NCBI GenBank assembly: GCA_028281495.1
Contig: JANQJU010000010.1
Location: 1 to 64,000, forward strand
Length of the DNA: 64,000 bases
Direction: 5' to 3'
DNA from: SAR324 cluster bacterium
GTDB lineage: Bacteria; SAR324; NAC60-12
Shown here in pieces: positions 10,901 to 20,900 of the stretch. Numbering within the stretch: the stretch's first letter is position 1; each line of letters begins with the position of its first letter. Below the pieces are notes generated by a model, which was given only the letters and a program-made list of their open reading frames with translations, was not told where the DNA came from and did not search any database. Made by a program: the position numbers and the translations under genes.

Positions 10901-11970
10901 CCGATCAGGGCTTCAGTTTGAGGGTGAGTTCGATTGGCAATAGGAGACCCAATGGCAATATCCAACTGTCCGCTATAACGGGACAACACGAGGGAAAACC
11001 CAGTCAGCAACACCATGAATAACGTGGCATCGGATTGCCGACCAAACGCTTTCAACTGTGCTGTAAACTCTCGATCCCAGCAGAACGGTTCGATGCCCCC
11101 GTGGAAGGTTTGGATTGGTGGACGCGGATGATCCGTAGGCAGTTCGAGCAATGGAGGTAGCCCGGACAGTTGGTCTTTCCAGTAATCCAGTTGTTTTTGT
11201 AAAACCGAACCCGTGAGCTGTTGCCGTTGCCATACGGCATAATCGGCATACTGGATGGGAAGTGGTGGCAATGGGGACGGTTCGCTCCTGAGATAAGCAG
11301 GATACAACAGCGACAGCTCCCGGATAAAAATTCCCATCGACCACATGTCAAAAATGATGTGGTGTAAGGTGAGTAGCAACACATATCGGTCGGTGAGCTG
11401 GAGCAATTTCACCCGCCACAACGGTCCGGCTTCTAGATCGAACGCCTGTTGATTCTCTTCTTGAAAGTGGGATTGCACCTGTTGGGATTGCTCGCTTTCG
11501 GAGAGGGCACGTAAATCAACGACAGGAATCCGAATCGGTTGAACCGGACCAATCACCTGCAAGGGACCCGGAGCAAAGGTGGTTCGCAAAATTTCATGTC
11601 GTTCTGTCAAGGAGGTTAAGGCTTGTTCCAGCATATGCACACGGAGCGGCCCCCAGATATTCAATCCGCTGGATTCATTATAGGGGGTCTGTTCGTTCTC
11701 CAATTGGGCCAAAAACCACAACCGTTGTTGTGCAAAGGATAGAGGAAGGTCCTGATGCCGAGGTACTGGTTGGATTGAAGAAATCGTAGTCTGGGGTTGG
11801 GGGAGATCCTTCAAATAGGTGATGATTTCGGGTTTTCTTTGCTTTAGTTCGGAACGCAATTCAGGAGTCAACGCTCCTTTGGGAGCCTTGAATCCCAATT
11901 GATCGCCCTCCAACCAGATCTTGATTTGCAGGCGGCTCAATGCGGATAAAAATGCTTCAATGGATTTCAT
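1948..11970 (-). CDS. Nonribosomal peptide synthetase, two modules, terminal (docking-C-A-T-E-C-A-nMT-T-TE)
   Basis: This 3,340-residue protein is the second and last enzyme of the assembly line. Approximate domain order: TubC-type N-terminal docking domain 1-55; C 75-500; A 525-1010; T near 1063; E 1120-1580; D-donor-type C 1600-2040; A 2075-2985 with an inserted N-methyltransferase at about 2510-2900; T near 3025; thioesterase 3080-3340. Ten-residue codes read DAWQFGLIDK (Gln) and DILQVGVIWK (Gly-like). The chain should gain D-Gln and N-methyl-Gly (sarcosine) and then be released, probably by cyclisation. Its start overlaps the stop of the 10,164-residue synthetase as ATGA, so the two are translationally coupled. 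The stop is TAG at 1950-1948. Confidence 0.95.
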   Translation of the reverse strand: MKSIEAFLSALSRLQIKIWLEGDQLGFKAPKGALTPELRSELKQRKPEIITYLKDLPQPQTTISSIQPVPRHQDLPLSFAQQRLWFLAQLENEQTPYNESSGLNIWGPLRVHMLEQALTSLTERHEILRTTFAPGPLQVIGPVQPIRIPVVDLRALSESEQSQQVQSHFQEENQQAFDLEAGPLWRVKLLQLTDRYVLLLTLHHIIFDMWSMGIFIRELSLLYPAYLRSEPSPLPPLPIQYADYAVWQRQQLTGSVLQKQLDYWKDQLSGLPPLLELPTDHPRPPIQTFHGGIEPFCWDREFTAQLKAFGRQSDATLFMVLLTGFSLVLSRYSGQLDIAIGSPIANRTHPQTEALIGFFANTLVFRLALSDNPSLEQLVQQAKRVALAAYSHQDVPFEQVVEELQPERSLSYTPLFQVMLVLQNAPRSQLNLADLSTAPLAQDSGIAKFDLTLSFTEVDQQLEGHIEYNRDLFEPLTIQGMIQHLGHLLEYLMAHPTQAVQDVNWMTKQEPLPPPLWNALPAHLPHETTIVEWFEAQVERTPHQTAVVFEGTSLSYRALNEQANQWASLLRSRGVQPDTLVGICVEPSISMVVGLLGILKAGGAYLPIDPDYPESRITFLLKDSQVSMVLTQTHLWKRLPQSSVVLLDLESEIPESQNSTNLTLQHTPKHLAYAIYTSGTTGTAKGVMIEHASLSNHMHWMLQTFELGEQDIILQKTPFTFDASVWEFWAPLLSGGTLCMTKPGGHRDPEYLIETIQQQQVTVLQVVPSLLNLLLAHRNFLKNTPLRLLFCGGEALPQSAVQSVFQSQAPLQLINLYGPSETTIDATFWHCTNTTAPISLGQPIANVQVHVLDDQLQPVPTGIPGELCISGAGLARGYLNRPERTAEKFVKIEIEGHPTRIYKTGDRARRRSDGTLQFLGRVDTQIKLRGFRIEPGEIESTLCQHDQVREAVVIVSQETNPRLIAYVTLQSPLDGANEVLDRWTKQQVPSYMIPARYIVLDQFIYTPHGKIDRQALPKPEMPHSNTPFAAPRNEVERQLVACWSQVLQQTDIGIFDNFFERGGDSILSIQIVSQARANGLHLNPRDVFQHQTIAELAVMTARANKPRPYSGAAPANPSEPVTGLARLTPIQQAFFHRSLPEPHHFNQALLFTVPQDISATALHAALGMLMQHHDGFRLRFCRTAPGWEQHYEAPFEGSNSSQPGPFHQENLTHLSQDEALRVLKERINFWQTSLNLESGPLTRLVLFQIPQGARLFWCIHHLIVDGVSWRILLEDLRNCYTHYRKHSSSTLKRMEAFQLRKTSSVQAFTDHLEAWTNRESFQTDADYWRHLPALPSLPQDDPNGRNLIEQTRHYTIHLSQETTRTLLKEAPSAFRTHINDLLLTALAATLRDWTGRSQHLIDVESHGRTDLFPDLDLSRTVGWFTALYTVSLTLPEAPNDWAAAIKSVKEQLRQVPHDGIGYGVLRFLKNEALPQSQILFNYLGQFDSTLEDSEWRVAPEGSGHSRSPHEQRDYGIEVNGQVSRGCLNLVWSYSSEQYQDRTIHDLARYFQNTLLQLLQCCRTTYGVTPSDFPLATLTQPQLDQLVQQSGNTIADLYPLSPMQEGMLFHSLNAPKSGVYMEQFHFRVIGSLNWDKFQSAWRILVERHSALRTAFESHTPSPTQVVYKTVEIPWEFLDWRDLPASEHPGQLERLLTEARTQGFELNRAPLMRLQVIRETETQSRLVWHHHHLLMDGWGLPILFGELTEIYQAVLQGTPPQLPPVAAYRDYIAWILQQDQQAAQNYWQQRLQGFFAPTPIPLPPVGKGSSDFREVSLSIDSEWTKQLTAAGRKHRLTLNTLVQGAWSALLSRYSGETDVVFGVTSSGREVPVPGVDRMLGVFINTLPLRVDWVSQDLWSVLEQIQECQQNNQQFAYAALADIQKWSEVPNGVPLFESIVVFENYPMDERIQSGETAQTLSLADLHAIETTNYPLTLTVFPGQQLHFKMTYDAYRFHQEHVKAMLRHLQRLLEGMAQTPTPNWEQLALVTESEMQPFFAPHSNGVPFPPTKTVVDLFEKSVEHHSLSERAASDESKEISEAQTAVVFQNERMTYAELNQQANQMAHYLMSLGVGPDTLVGICVDRSPLMMIGLLGILKAGGAYVPLDPDYPHSRLQFMVENSQLSLLLSQTHLVDRLPPTTTRVVNLEQEGEQIAKQSYENPPRHSGPKDLAYVIYTSGSTGQPKGVMIEHQALANFLLDMQSRLAFTPDDHLLAVTTLSFDIAALELYLPLISGAQVTLVDRHTASDGKRLIDTLSEVPITVMQATPTTWKLLLQSGWQQSRPLKIVCGGEALSPDLGAALLQQSQQLWNVYGPTETTIWSSAHDITRHPGRPELIGAPLSNTQIVLLDSQHRWVPAGVPGELCIGGAGLARGYLHRPELTAERFIEREHSGQTHRLYKTGDLARWLPGATLEYLGRLDHQIKLRGFRIETGEIESAIKQHTAVQDAAVVLVEQTDLPYLAAFVLSHNPSFFHQRIEHWEAIWQEAYQPSVLPSSANSTGDYTSGAQEPSATFNTQGWINSYTHQPIPVHEMQEWLEGSVQRILKWQPKHVLEIGCGTGMILYRVAPHCQTYLGTDLVNAVLNRIETQISSPHVRLEQRPAHDFSGIVPGDFDMVILNSVIQYFPNLSYLEQVLEGAIHCVASGGTIFIGDVRHYALLDHFHADTQWDRAPDSLSGAQFVQTLQDRGRDEKELLVDPDFFRSLPQQDPRVSQVDVQLKRGIHHNEMSNFRYDVTLHIEPEACECQISKDAILWTEWNHAEWSLERVRSILVSHEDQPLGFSQVPNTRTTRAVAILEWLSRPLSRNQPVSTLKNRFPNSASPGVDPEAWETLAQDFGYQGYLTWSAETEPTGQYDVILYRGNPPRWSTTQPPLLDESKTKRYANNPLQGEWHTQLLQELREELKTALPDYMIPTKILFPEALPLTPNRKVDRILLMKWAEASSPSVMAKKGQSYVAPRNLRELQLVQIWERLLDVQPIGIGEDFFELGGHSLLAVRLMAHIEQTMGQPLPLASLAEHRTIEQLAASLNQQRSARSWSSLVPLKTEGTRPPLFGIHPGGGNVLGYFPLSQQLGSDQPFYGLQAQGLEANQTPLTRLEDMADLYLKAITERFPEGPYQLLGWSFGGLVAFEMACRLQAQGHTVSFLGLLDCMTPDLIRKHATTTDNAELLVALFANKFLLDLGHLRSLTSEAQLAYVVEQGKAAHHFPPDVDVDQAQRLLRVFQRNGHAARHYHPASFAGTLHLFQAQDQPEGVRLPEGFGWKRFARNGVKTHTVPGNHQTMITPPHVSILGEQIRDAAGSLLHG
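1990..2740 (-). other. Type I thioesterase domain (chain release)
   Basis: The C-terminal domain shows the oxyanion segment GIHPGGGNVLGY, the nucleophile motif GWSFGG near residue 3158 (serine within GxSxG), an aspartate in LLDCM, and a histidine near the end in GNHQTM. All triad positions appear present, so the domain should be active. Whether it hydrolyses or cyclises cannot be read from sequence. The free beta-amine predicted on the fatty acyl unit, or the Thr hydroxyls, would be plausible internal nucleophiles. Confidence 0.9.
2770..7200 (-). other. Module 8: C-A(Gly)-N-methyltransferase-T
   Basis: The condensation domain opens with YPLSPMQEGMLFHS and carries HHHLLMDGW near residue 1730. 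This form accepts a D-configured donor and fits the epimerase just upstream. The adenylation code reads DILQVGVIWK, close to published glycine codes. Between core motifs A8 and A10 lies a SAM-dependent methyltransferase with LEIGCGTGMI near residue 2592, the position used by N-methyltransferases in NRPSs. The carrier motif is FFELGGHSLLAV. The expected residue is N-methylglycine, with the substrate call resting on the code only. Confidence 0.8.
7240..11760 (-). other. Module 7: C-A(Gln)-T-E
   Basis: The condensation domain is of the L-donor type (SFAQQRLWFL). Its active-site motif is HHIIFDMWS, so the usual glycine after the aspartate is methionine. The adenylation code DAWQFGLIDK is a well-known glutamine code. 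The carrier motif FFERGGDSILSI has the GGDS form typical before epimerases. The epimerization domain shows HHLIVDGVSW near residue 1263 and VGWFTALY. Expected residue: D-Gln. Confidence 0.85.
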
Positions 11971-14900
11971 ATCATTCCTATTTCTGAGTCATCGTCTTCC
12001 TCGTCACCGATGATTTCATCTGCCGTGGTGGCGACGTTCAATGCTTCAATATGATCCGCCAATTCCATCACGGTGGGGCGTTCAAAAAGAATCCGCAGCG
12101 ATAAATCGAGGTGCAGGTCGTTTTGAAGCTGGGTCATCAGACGAGTGGCTAACAACGAATCCCCACCCAAATCAAAAAAGTTGTCTTGGATGCCAATATC
12201 CTCCTGCGAAAGCACTTCCTCCCATGCCCGAACAATGGCGGCTTCTAGGGGTGTTCGTGGGGCCACGTGCTGGACCACCGTCGATTCAGGTTGGAAGTCA
12301 GGTGGCGGCAATGACTTGCGATCCACTTTGCCGTTGGCCGTCAGAGGTAACTTTTCTAGGGGTACATAATGGCTGGGGATCATATACTCTGGCAGCTTCT
12401 TGCGGAGGTAGCTGACCAACGATTCTCGTGCCGAGACCGGCTTCGGTGAAGACGATAGCCATTGTCGGGGTTGCTCTGGTGTGATGGGGCCTCCTAAAAA
12501 GCTGTGCAACACTTGGTGAGTCGGTGAAAGCCGAAAAGACCCGGACTCGCTTTCCCATTGCAAGGTTCCAATAGGGCACAATCCGATTTGTTGGAATGGG
12601 GCGACCTCCATCAATAGTTGTCCCATATACCCCGCTTCCAATAAGCAGAAATCACGGGAGCACTCACCATACAGCGGGGTGATGGCCCCCAGTTGACCAA
12701 TCAAAAACAGGCTAAAGGCCGATTGCTCAAAGATCCGTTGATTCAATCCGCCATAAGCCCCATACATTGCTTCATCCACGCCCTCACCAGGGGTGATCAA
12801 ATCCAAACGATGTTCGACCGGTTGATAATAATAGATGCCACCGGCCAACCCTTCGATACGATGGGGTTTGACAGAGACATAGGTTTGTACCGGATACAAA
12901 TTTCCTGCCGAGGGATAGCGATATTTAGGCAAGGGTGTCCCCTCGCGAGGCATGGGAGACAAACAAGCCATCATTTCACTGAACTGTTCAAATGGGATCG
13001 TTTCCTGGACAAACTCGCGGTAGCTTTGACGCGTCAGGTATCTCTCGATCCGTGCTTCATCGAAACGAGATTTTTGCAATGCCATACGGTATTCGGTGGA
13101 AACCTCGGAACGAATCCCCGGCTGTCTCAGTTTGAATTCCAAACGTTCGACAGGGTCCATGAGGATGCCTTGAGTGTGATCCGGTGTGTAGTCGTCATCC
13201 GCGTTTTCTTGGGGCACAATATAGGCCACAATCTGCGGGCTGTTTCGTGGGTCTTGGGCGACGAGTGTGGCGGCTTCTTTGATCCCAGGGTGGTCTTGCA
13301 AAACCGATTCGATCTCTCCCAGTTCAATCCGATATCCTCGAATTTTCACTTGGGAGTCTTCGCGTCCGAGAAACTCGATATTGCCGTCACTTAAATATCG
13401 TCCCAGGTCTCCGGTTTTGTACAAACGCTCCTGGGTTTTGGGATGAACAATAAAGCTAGCGGAGGTTTTTTCGGGGTCGCGCCAATAGCCTTGAGCTAAG
13501 CCAATCCCCCCAATATACAACTGTCCGGGAACATACAACGGACATGGTTCTCCCTGTGTATCCAGCACATGAAAGGTCTGGTTTGCCAAGGGTTTCCCAT
13601 ACGGAATGCTTCTCCAATTCGGAGCACGAGATTCAATGGGATAATAAATCGACCAGATGGATGCTTCGGTAGCGCCTCCCAAACTGATCACCTTTGCTTC
13701 AGGGAGAAGCGTTTTCACAGCATCTGGCAAATTCAACGGAATCCAGTCGCCACTCATCATCACGAGACGCAGCGCGAGCGATTTGTCGTCAGAGGAAGCA
13801 CCGACAAAATCCACCAGCATTTGCATCAAGGCGGGAACCGTGTTCCAAACTGTCACCTGATGTTGTTGGATTTGCTCCAGCCAATGCGCGGGTTCACGAA
13901 TGTCCTGCGGATCAGGCATGACCACGGTGCCACCGGCAGCAAGCACTCCAAATAGATCATAAACCGACAGGTCAAAACTCAATGCCGACAAGGCCAGAAC
14001 CCGATCTTGAGCAGTGATATTAAGCTTTTTGTTAATATCAAGCACTGTGTTTACCGCTCCTCGATGATCGATCATGACTCCCTTGGGTTGCCCTGTGGAA
14101 CCCGAAGTGAAAATCACATAAGCCAAATCGGTTGAGGCTTGGACGGTTTCCAAGGAATCGCCTGAGACCGATGAGAGCACCTCACCATCCACGTCCCAAC
14201 AACGCATGTTGGAAGGCCATGTCAAGGTCTGATGCCACTTCGACTGCGTCAAAACGAACTGCACCTCCGCATGTTGTAACAAGTACCATTGGCGCTCTTT
14301 GGGCCATTGTGGATCAATCGGCAAATAGGCGGCACCGGATAGACAAATACCAAGCGTGGCGACCGTCTGTTCCCACCCCTTCTCCATAACCACGGCGATC
14401 AACGTATTGGGCACAGCGCCTTGTTCCCGTAAACAACGCCCCACTTGGTTGGCTCGATAAAAGAGTTCTTGGTAGGTGAGGGTTTTAACGGACGATATCA
14501 CTGCAATGGCTTCGGGCTGTTGGAGGGCTTGAAGCGCCACCAACTCATGCAATAACTCGGAAGCAACTGGGGCCTGCGTGGCATTGGCCTCTTGTTGCAA
14601 GGACCAATGAGTTGCCGGAAGCAATGAGGCATAAGAGGCCTGCCAGGCTTCCTTTGAGGAGGCGAGGTTGTGAAGCAGGGAACAATAGGTGGCAAACATG
14701 TCGTCCACTAAGCCGGGTGGAAAGATCTCTTCCACAGCATCCCAACTGAACTGAAGGCTACCTTGGATTTCGGACACCTGATGGTCGAGCCAAACTTGGG
14801 GGGTCTGCGTGATGCTATACCCCATTTTACCAGGCGCTCGGATTTCCCCATCCCCCGTCTCTGTGGCGAAATTCAGAGTGCTTGTGAACACAACGGGCAT

Positions 14901-17900
14901 CAATGCACTTTGAAGCCCACCTTGACGTTTGGCCAATTCCCGCAACACCCGTACCCCGTTGACGTAACGATGATCCAAATCCTGCCACAACTGACGTTGT
15001 AAACGCTGTGCCCGCTCAATGAACATGTCTTGTGGGGAATTGTCCACCGCAATCAATAGCAGCGATGTGAAGTCTCCTACAATCTCATTGACCTGCTCGT
15101 GTACGGGCAGCCGGTTGAACAACGTAAGATTCAATGTGAATTGCGGCTCTTTGCTCCAACGAGTCAACACATCGGCAAATGCCGCGAGCAGCAATCCCGA
15201 TGGAGTCAACTGAGCTTGGGTTGCCCGTTGTTTTAAAGTGGTCCAATCGTCTTGGCTCAAGTGACTGCTTCTGCGTTGGAAGCGCGGTTGGGTTACTTCA
15301 GACAGGTTGCGTTCGAGTGGCAAAGCCGGAGCCGGAGGAAGGGTATCCAGACGGTCGAACCAATAGTTTATGGATTGTTGGTACCAGGCCTCCGATTGCC
15401 ACGCTTGCTCGGCCAACACGTAGTCTCGAAAGGTCAGTTCCAATTCGGGAAAGGTGGCATCGGGATTTTCGTAGTAATGGAACCATTCTTTGGCAATCAG
15501 TTGCGTGCTCCAGGCATCGGCCAACAGGGCATCAAAACTGATGTGCAGCCTCACTGTTTGATCATCCAATCGGGTTGCCCGCATATCGAACAAGGGGCCC
15601 GTTTCGGCAGGTAAAATCTGGTGAGACATTTCTTCACGTACGGCCTCTGCGGAATCGGCCCAGCAGATCTGATACGGGGGCACGGTGGGCTGAACCTGTT
15701 GTTCCCCATTGGGCAATACCCTCATCCGTAAACTGTCATGACGGGTCACCACTTTGTTCCAGGCATGGTTCAATCGGTCCAAATCCAAGTCTGGGCAATC
15801 CAATTCAACATAGCCATGCGTGGCGACATTCCCCAACTCAAAGGCGTTGCTACGGCCCACGAGGTAAGCCTGTTGGATATCGGTGAGTGGGAACGAATCG
15901 AAGCGTTGATCGGGATGGGTCGAAACCTCAGGAAACGTGACGGGTACTGTATTAGACGATTGTTCTCGCCGTTTCATTTCAATGCAAATGGCCAATTCCG
16001 CAACGGTGGGAAACTCAAATAGACAGCGCAACGGCAGATCGATCGCAAATGTGTCTCGAATGGGGGAAAGGAGTTGAATGGCTAAAATCGAATGCCCTCC
16101 TGCCTCGAAGAAATGGGTGTCGGGCTGGGAGATTTCCTGGTTGAGCACCCTCGACCAAAGTTGCATCAGCATCGTTTCTGTTTCGGTATGCCCCGCCCTC
16201 GACGGCGAGGGGAGTGATGCTACTGGTTGCTCCGTGGCAAGCTCCATGAGGGCATGGCGGTCCAACTTCCCATGAAGGGTGAGGGGCAATTGATCGAGCC
16301 GCTGGAAATGATATGGCACCATGTAGTCGGGTAAACGGGTTTGGAGCCACGCTTGTAAGCTGGCTGCGTTGATGGAGGTTCCTTCGGTTTCCGGGGAGAC
16401 AACGGTTGTGTAATACGCGACCAAATGAGGGTTTTGTTCGTCAGAAGTGAGCACGACCGCTGCCTCTTGAATCGCCTCATGTTCACCCAACACAACCTCG
16501 ATTTCAGCCAATTCGATGCGAAAGCCACGAAGTTTGACTTGGTGATCCTGACGTCCCAAAAATTCGAGATTTCCATCGGCACTCCATCGTGCCCAATCCC
16601 CTGTTTTGTAAACCCGTCGAACCGTTCCCAATACCTCGATTTCGATGAATTTTTCCGCTGTGAGTTGGGGGTGGTTGAGATACCCACGCGCCAACCCTGC
16701 CCCTGCAATACAAAGCTCGCCAGGCACCTCTACCGGAGTAAGATGATGATTCGCATCCACGATAAAAACTTGGGTGTTGGCAATGGGCTGACCAATGGCA
16801 ACAGCACCTCTCGTCGATTCACACCGCCAATAAGTAGATTGAATCGTGGCCTCGGTAGGACCATACAGATTGATCAATTGCGTATGGGGATGGTGCTGCT
16901 CCATGCTTTGGACCAATTCGAGTCCTAATTGTTCTCCCCCACAAAATAGATAACGTAGCGGGGTGTCATGGTGAAAATCAGGATGATCGAGCAATACTCT
17001 CAGCAAAGACGGCACCAACTGCAACACGGTCACCTGATGCTGCCGAATCGTTTGGAGTAAATAATGAGGATCTTGGTGACCCTCTGGTTTGGCAACGACT
17101 AAAGTTCCTCCTGCCAGGAGCGGAGCGTAAAATTCCCAGATGGAAGCATCAAAGCTAAACGGTGTTTTTTGGAAAACCACATCCTGATCAGAGAAGGCAA
17201 ACGTTGTCTGCATCCAGTGCATTTGATTCATCAACGCGGCATGTGTCACCATAACGCCTTTGGGCCGACCAGTGGACCCAGAGGTGTAGATCACGTAGGC
17301 CAAATCTTCAGGGGCCTTGTGATGTTCTGGGTTGTCTGAGGGGTGGGAGGGCGTTGCTTGTTGGAAAGGGTCCCAGCATACGATCAGACTTTCCACTGGG
17401 GGTAATCGGTCAATCACGGCATTCTGTGTCAAGAGCACTGGTACCTGAGCATCCTCCAACATAAAGGAAACGCGAGCCTTGGGAGCGTGAGGATCAATCG
17501 GTAAGTAAGCGGCCCCCGTTTTCAAAATGCCGAGCAAACCAATGATCATTTCCAAACTGCGTTCCAAACATATCCCCACCACGGTTCCTGGCCCCACCTG
17601 CACACTCCTCAAGTGATGGGCCAACTGATTGGCTTTCTGATTCAACGCCTCGTAGCTCAATCGGTGGTTGAGTGCATCCGACTCCGACTCCGCAGTAGCA
17701 GTGGCAGTGGCAGTGGCATCTCTATTTGTATCGTCATCCTCAACCATTGGGGTGTCATGGCCTAGTACCACGGCCCATTGATCAGGGGTCTTTTCCACTT
17801 GTGCTTCAAACCCATCGATGATGGTTGCGTAAGGGGAAGGTTCGGTTGCCGTATCATTCCACTGCTGCATCCAATCCAATTCGTTTTCTGTCAACAGGGG

Positions 17901-20900
17901 AATGTCTTGTCGTGAAGGAGTGGGCTGCGAGACCATGCCCGTTAGCAGTTGATGCAAATGGGCCTGCATCCGTTCCACACAATCGGAGGTCACCCGATTG
18001 CGGTCGTAAATGAGTTTGAATTGGAAGGGACGCCCAGGAATCACCACCAATGCGATTGGATAGTTGGTGTGTTCAATCCCGCAGAAGTCGGAGAAACGCA
18101 ACGAAGCCGATATAGGAGTTTCATTTAATTTTCCGTTCACCGGATAATTTTCAAACACCACAATGGTTTCAAACAGGGGCATCCCATGGGGCACTTCGCT
18201 CCATTGTTGAATGTCGGGCAAAGCCGCATAGGCATATTGGCTGTGCTGCTGCTGAAGCTGCTGAATATTATGCAGGAACGAAATTAGATCGGATTCGGCG
18301 AGGGAAACCCGTAAAGGCACAGTATTGATGAACAACCCCAACATCCGTTCAATTCCCGGAAGGGGAGCTTGCCGCCCAGATAGTGTCACCCCAAACACGA
18401 CCTCAGGAGCACCGCTGTATCGGCCCAAGAGGGTGGCCCAAGCCGCTTGGACCAGGGTGTTGAGTGTCAATCGATGATGTTGGCTGAACTGTTTTAATGA
18501 TCCGAGCAATTGGGCGTCTGCCTCCCAGATCTGCTCATGATAGTCCGAAGCCCCGGTATCGTTCTGAAGGATCGCCAATGGGGGGGGAACCGAAAACCCC
18601 TGCAATTGCGTTTGCCAATACATCTGAGCCTGCTGCGGATCTTGTTGGGTTAGCCAGACAATGTAATCCCGATAAGGAGGAACAAACGGCAAGCCTAGTT
18701 CCTGCTGGGCAACCAAGGCTTCATACGTGGCTAAAAATTCCTTGAACAGAATCGGTAAACTCCAACCGTCCAACAATCCGTGATGGAAATTCAGCACCCA
18801 ACGCATTTGAGTCTCGGTTTCTCGAATCACTTGGAGACGGAACAAGGGAGCCTGACTGAGGTCAAATCCGGTGTCGCGTTCGTGGCTGAGCAATTGTTGG
18901 AACTGAATCTGTTGTTCCGATTCGGCAAGGTCTCGCCAATCCAATACCTGCCAAACGGGAGGAACCGACCGAAACACTATTTGCCAAGGTGCCTCATTTT
19001 CATGCCAGAACGCGGTTCGTAAAATGGGATGGCGCTGCATCAGGCGTTCCCAAGCCAGACCAAAGTTTTCAGCATCCCAGTGCCCTTCCACCTGAAAATG
19101 CAATTGCTCAAAATACACGCTGCTGTCCGGTGCATAGAGGCTATGGAACAGCATCCCTTCCTGCATCGGCGACAGGGGATACATCGCTTCTATCGACTCC
19201 TCAAGTTCCGTCGGCAACGTATCAGGGATTTCCCAAGAACTGTTTGACGATTCGACAACAGAAGAGGGTTGTATCACCTGAGCCAACTCGTCGATGGTTT
19301 GATGCTGAAACACATCTTTGGGAGTCAACTCCCAGCCTAAGCTGCGGGCTTTCGCCACGATTTGAATGCTGGAAATGGAATCTCCCCCGCGTTCAAAAAA
19401 ATTGTCAAAAATACCGATTTCACGCTGTTGCAACACCTCACCCCAGATTTCAACGAGGCGTTGTTCGGTGTCGGTTCGTGGGGTTTCATAAGTTTCGGTG
19501 AAGGCAATTCCATCTGGGACGGGCAAGGCGTTTCGGTCGATTTTTCCATTCGGAGTGAGGGGAAATTGATCCAATACGATAAACCGAGCCGGATGCATAT
19601 AGGCCGGCAGCCTCGACTTCAGCCAAGTGGACAAATGGGAGGTGGAGATGCCTGCGGAAGTCGCAGGGGTGAGATACGCGATCAAACTCGGAGCGTGCAG
19701 CAGAACAACAGCTTCTTGTATGGCTTCGTGGTGGCGGAGGGTGGCCTCGATCTCACCTAGTTCGATGCGGAATCCCCGTAATTTCACTTGGTGGTCGATG
19801 CGGCCTAAAAATTCAATGTTTCCTTCAGGAAGCCATCGTGCCCAATCGCCCGTTTTATACACGCGTTGGACTTGGCCAAAAACCTCGACCTCCACAAACT
19901 TTTCTGCCGTGAGATCTGGACGATTGAGGTAGCCGCTTGCCAATCCCAACCCTGCGATGCACAACTCACCTGGAATGCCGACGGGCATCGGTTGATGGTG
20001 GGAGTCCAAAATATAAATCTGGGTGTTGGCAATCGGTTGTCCAATCGAAGGAGGAAGCCCATCGGCTTCACAGGTCGTTAAGCTAGCACACACAGTGGAC
20101 TCCGTTGGGCCATAAGCGTTGATGAATCGTCGCCCCTCCGACCACGTTTCAACCAAATCAGGAGCACAAATTTCGCCAGCAACCACCAAGGTTTGTAATT
20201 GAGGTAAGGGAGTATGGGGCAACACACCCAAAGCCGAAGGAGGTAAAGTGACATGCGTAATCCCCCGGTTTTGGAGCAGTGCTGTGAGTGAGTCGGAGGG
20301 CAGCAATTCTTCATTGGTGCTGAGATGTAATTCCGCTCCGTGTGGCAGGGCCATGGCCCATTCCCATGTGGCGGCATCAAAACTGAGGGAAGCAAATTGC
20401 AGGATGCGACTTTCTGGGGTCACCTCAAAATATTGTTTCTGGAAGTGGGTGAGGTTGGCGAGTCCACGATGGGTCACCATCACCCCCTTGGGGCGTCCAG
20501 TAGACCCTGATGTGTAAATCACATAAGCCAAGTTATCAGGCTGGATACTAGAAATGGGATTCGTTTCAGGATGCAGGGAAATCGAGTCCCAGTCCTGATC
20601 CAAACAAACGACACGGGCCTGGGTGGGTTTGAGTGCAGACAACTTTTCCATCAGATGATTCTGGCTCAACACAACCGAGACCGATGCATCGGCCATCATG
20701 AATTGCAGGCGTTCTTCAGGGTAAGTGGGATCTAAGGGCACGTAAGCCCCGCCTGCTTTTAAGATCCCCAACAGGCCGATAATCATGGCTAAAGAACGAT
20801 CCACGCACAACCCTACCAGGATATCAGGTCCCACGTTCATGTCCTGTAAATGGTGGGCGGCTTGATTGGCTTGAGCGTTCAAATTTAGATAGCTGAGACG

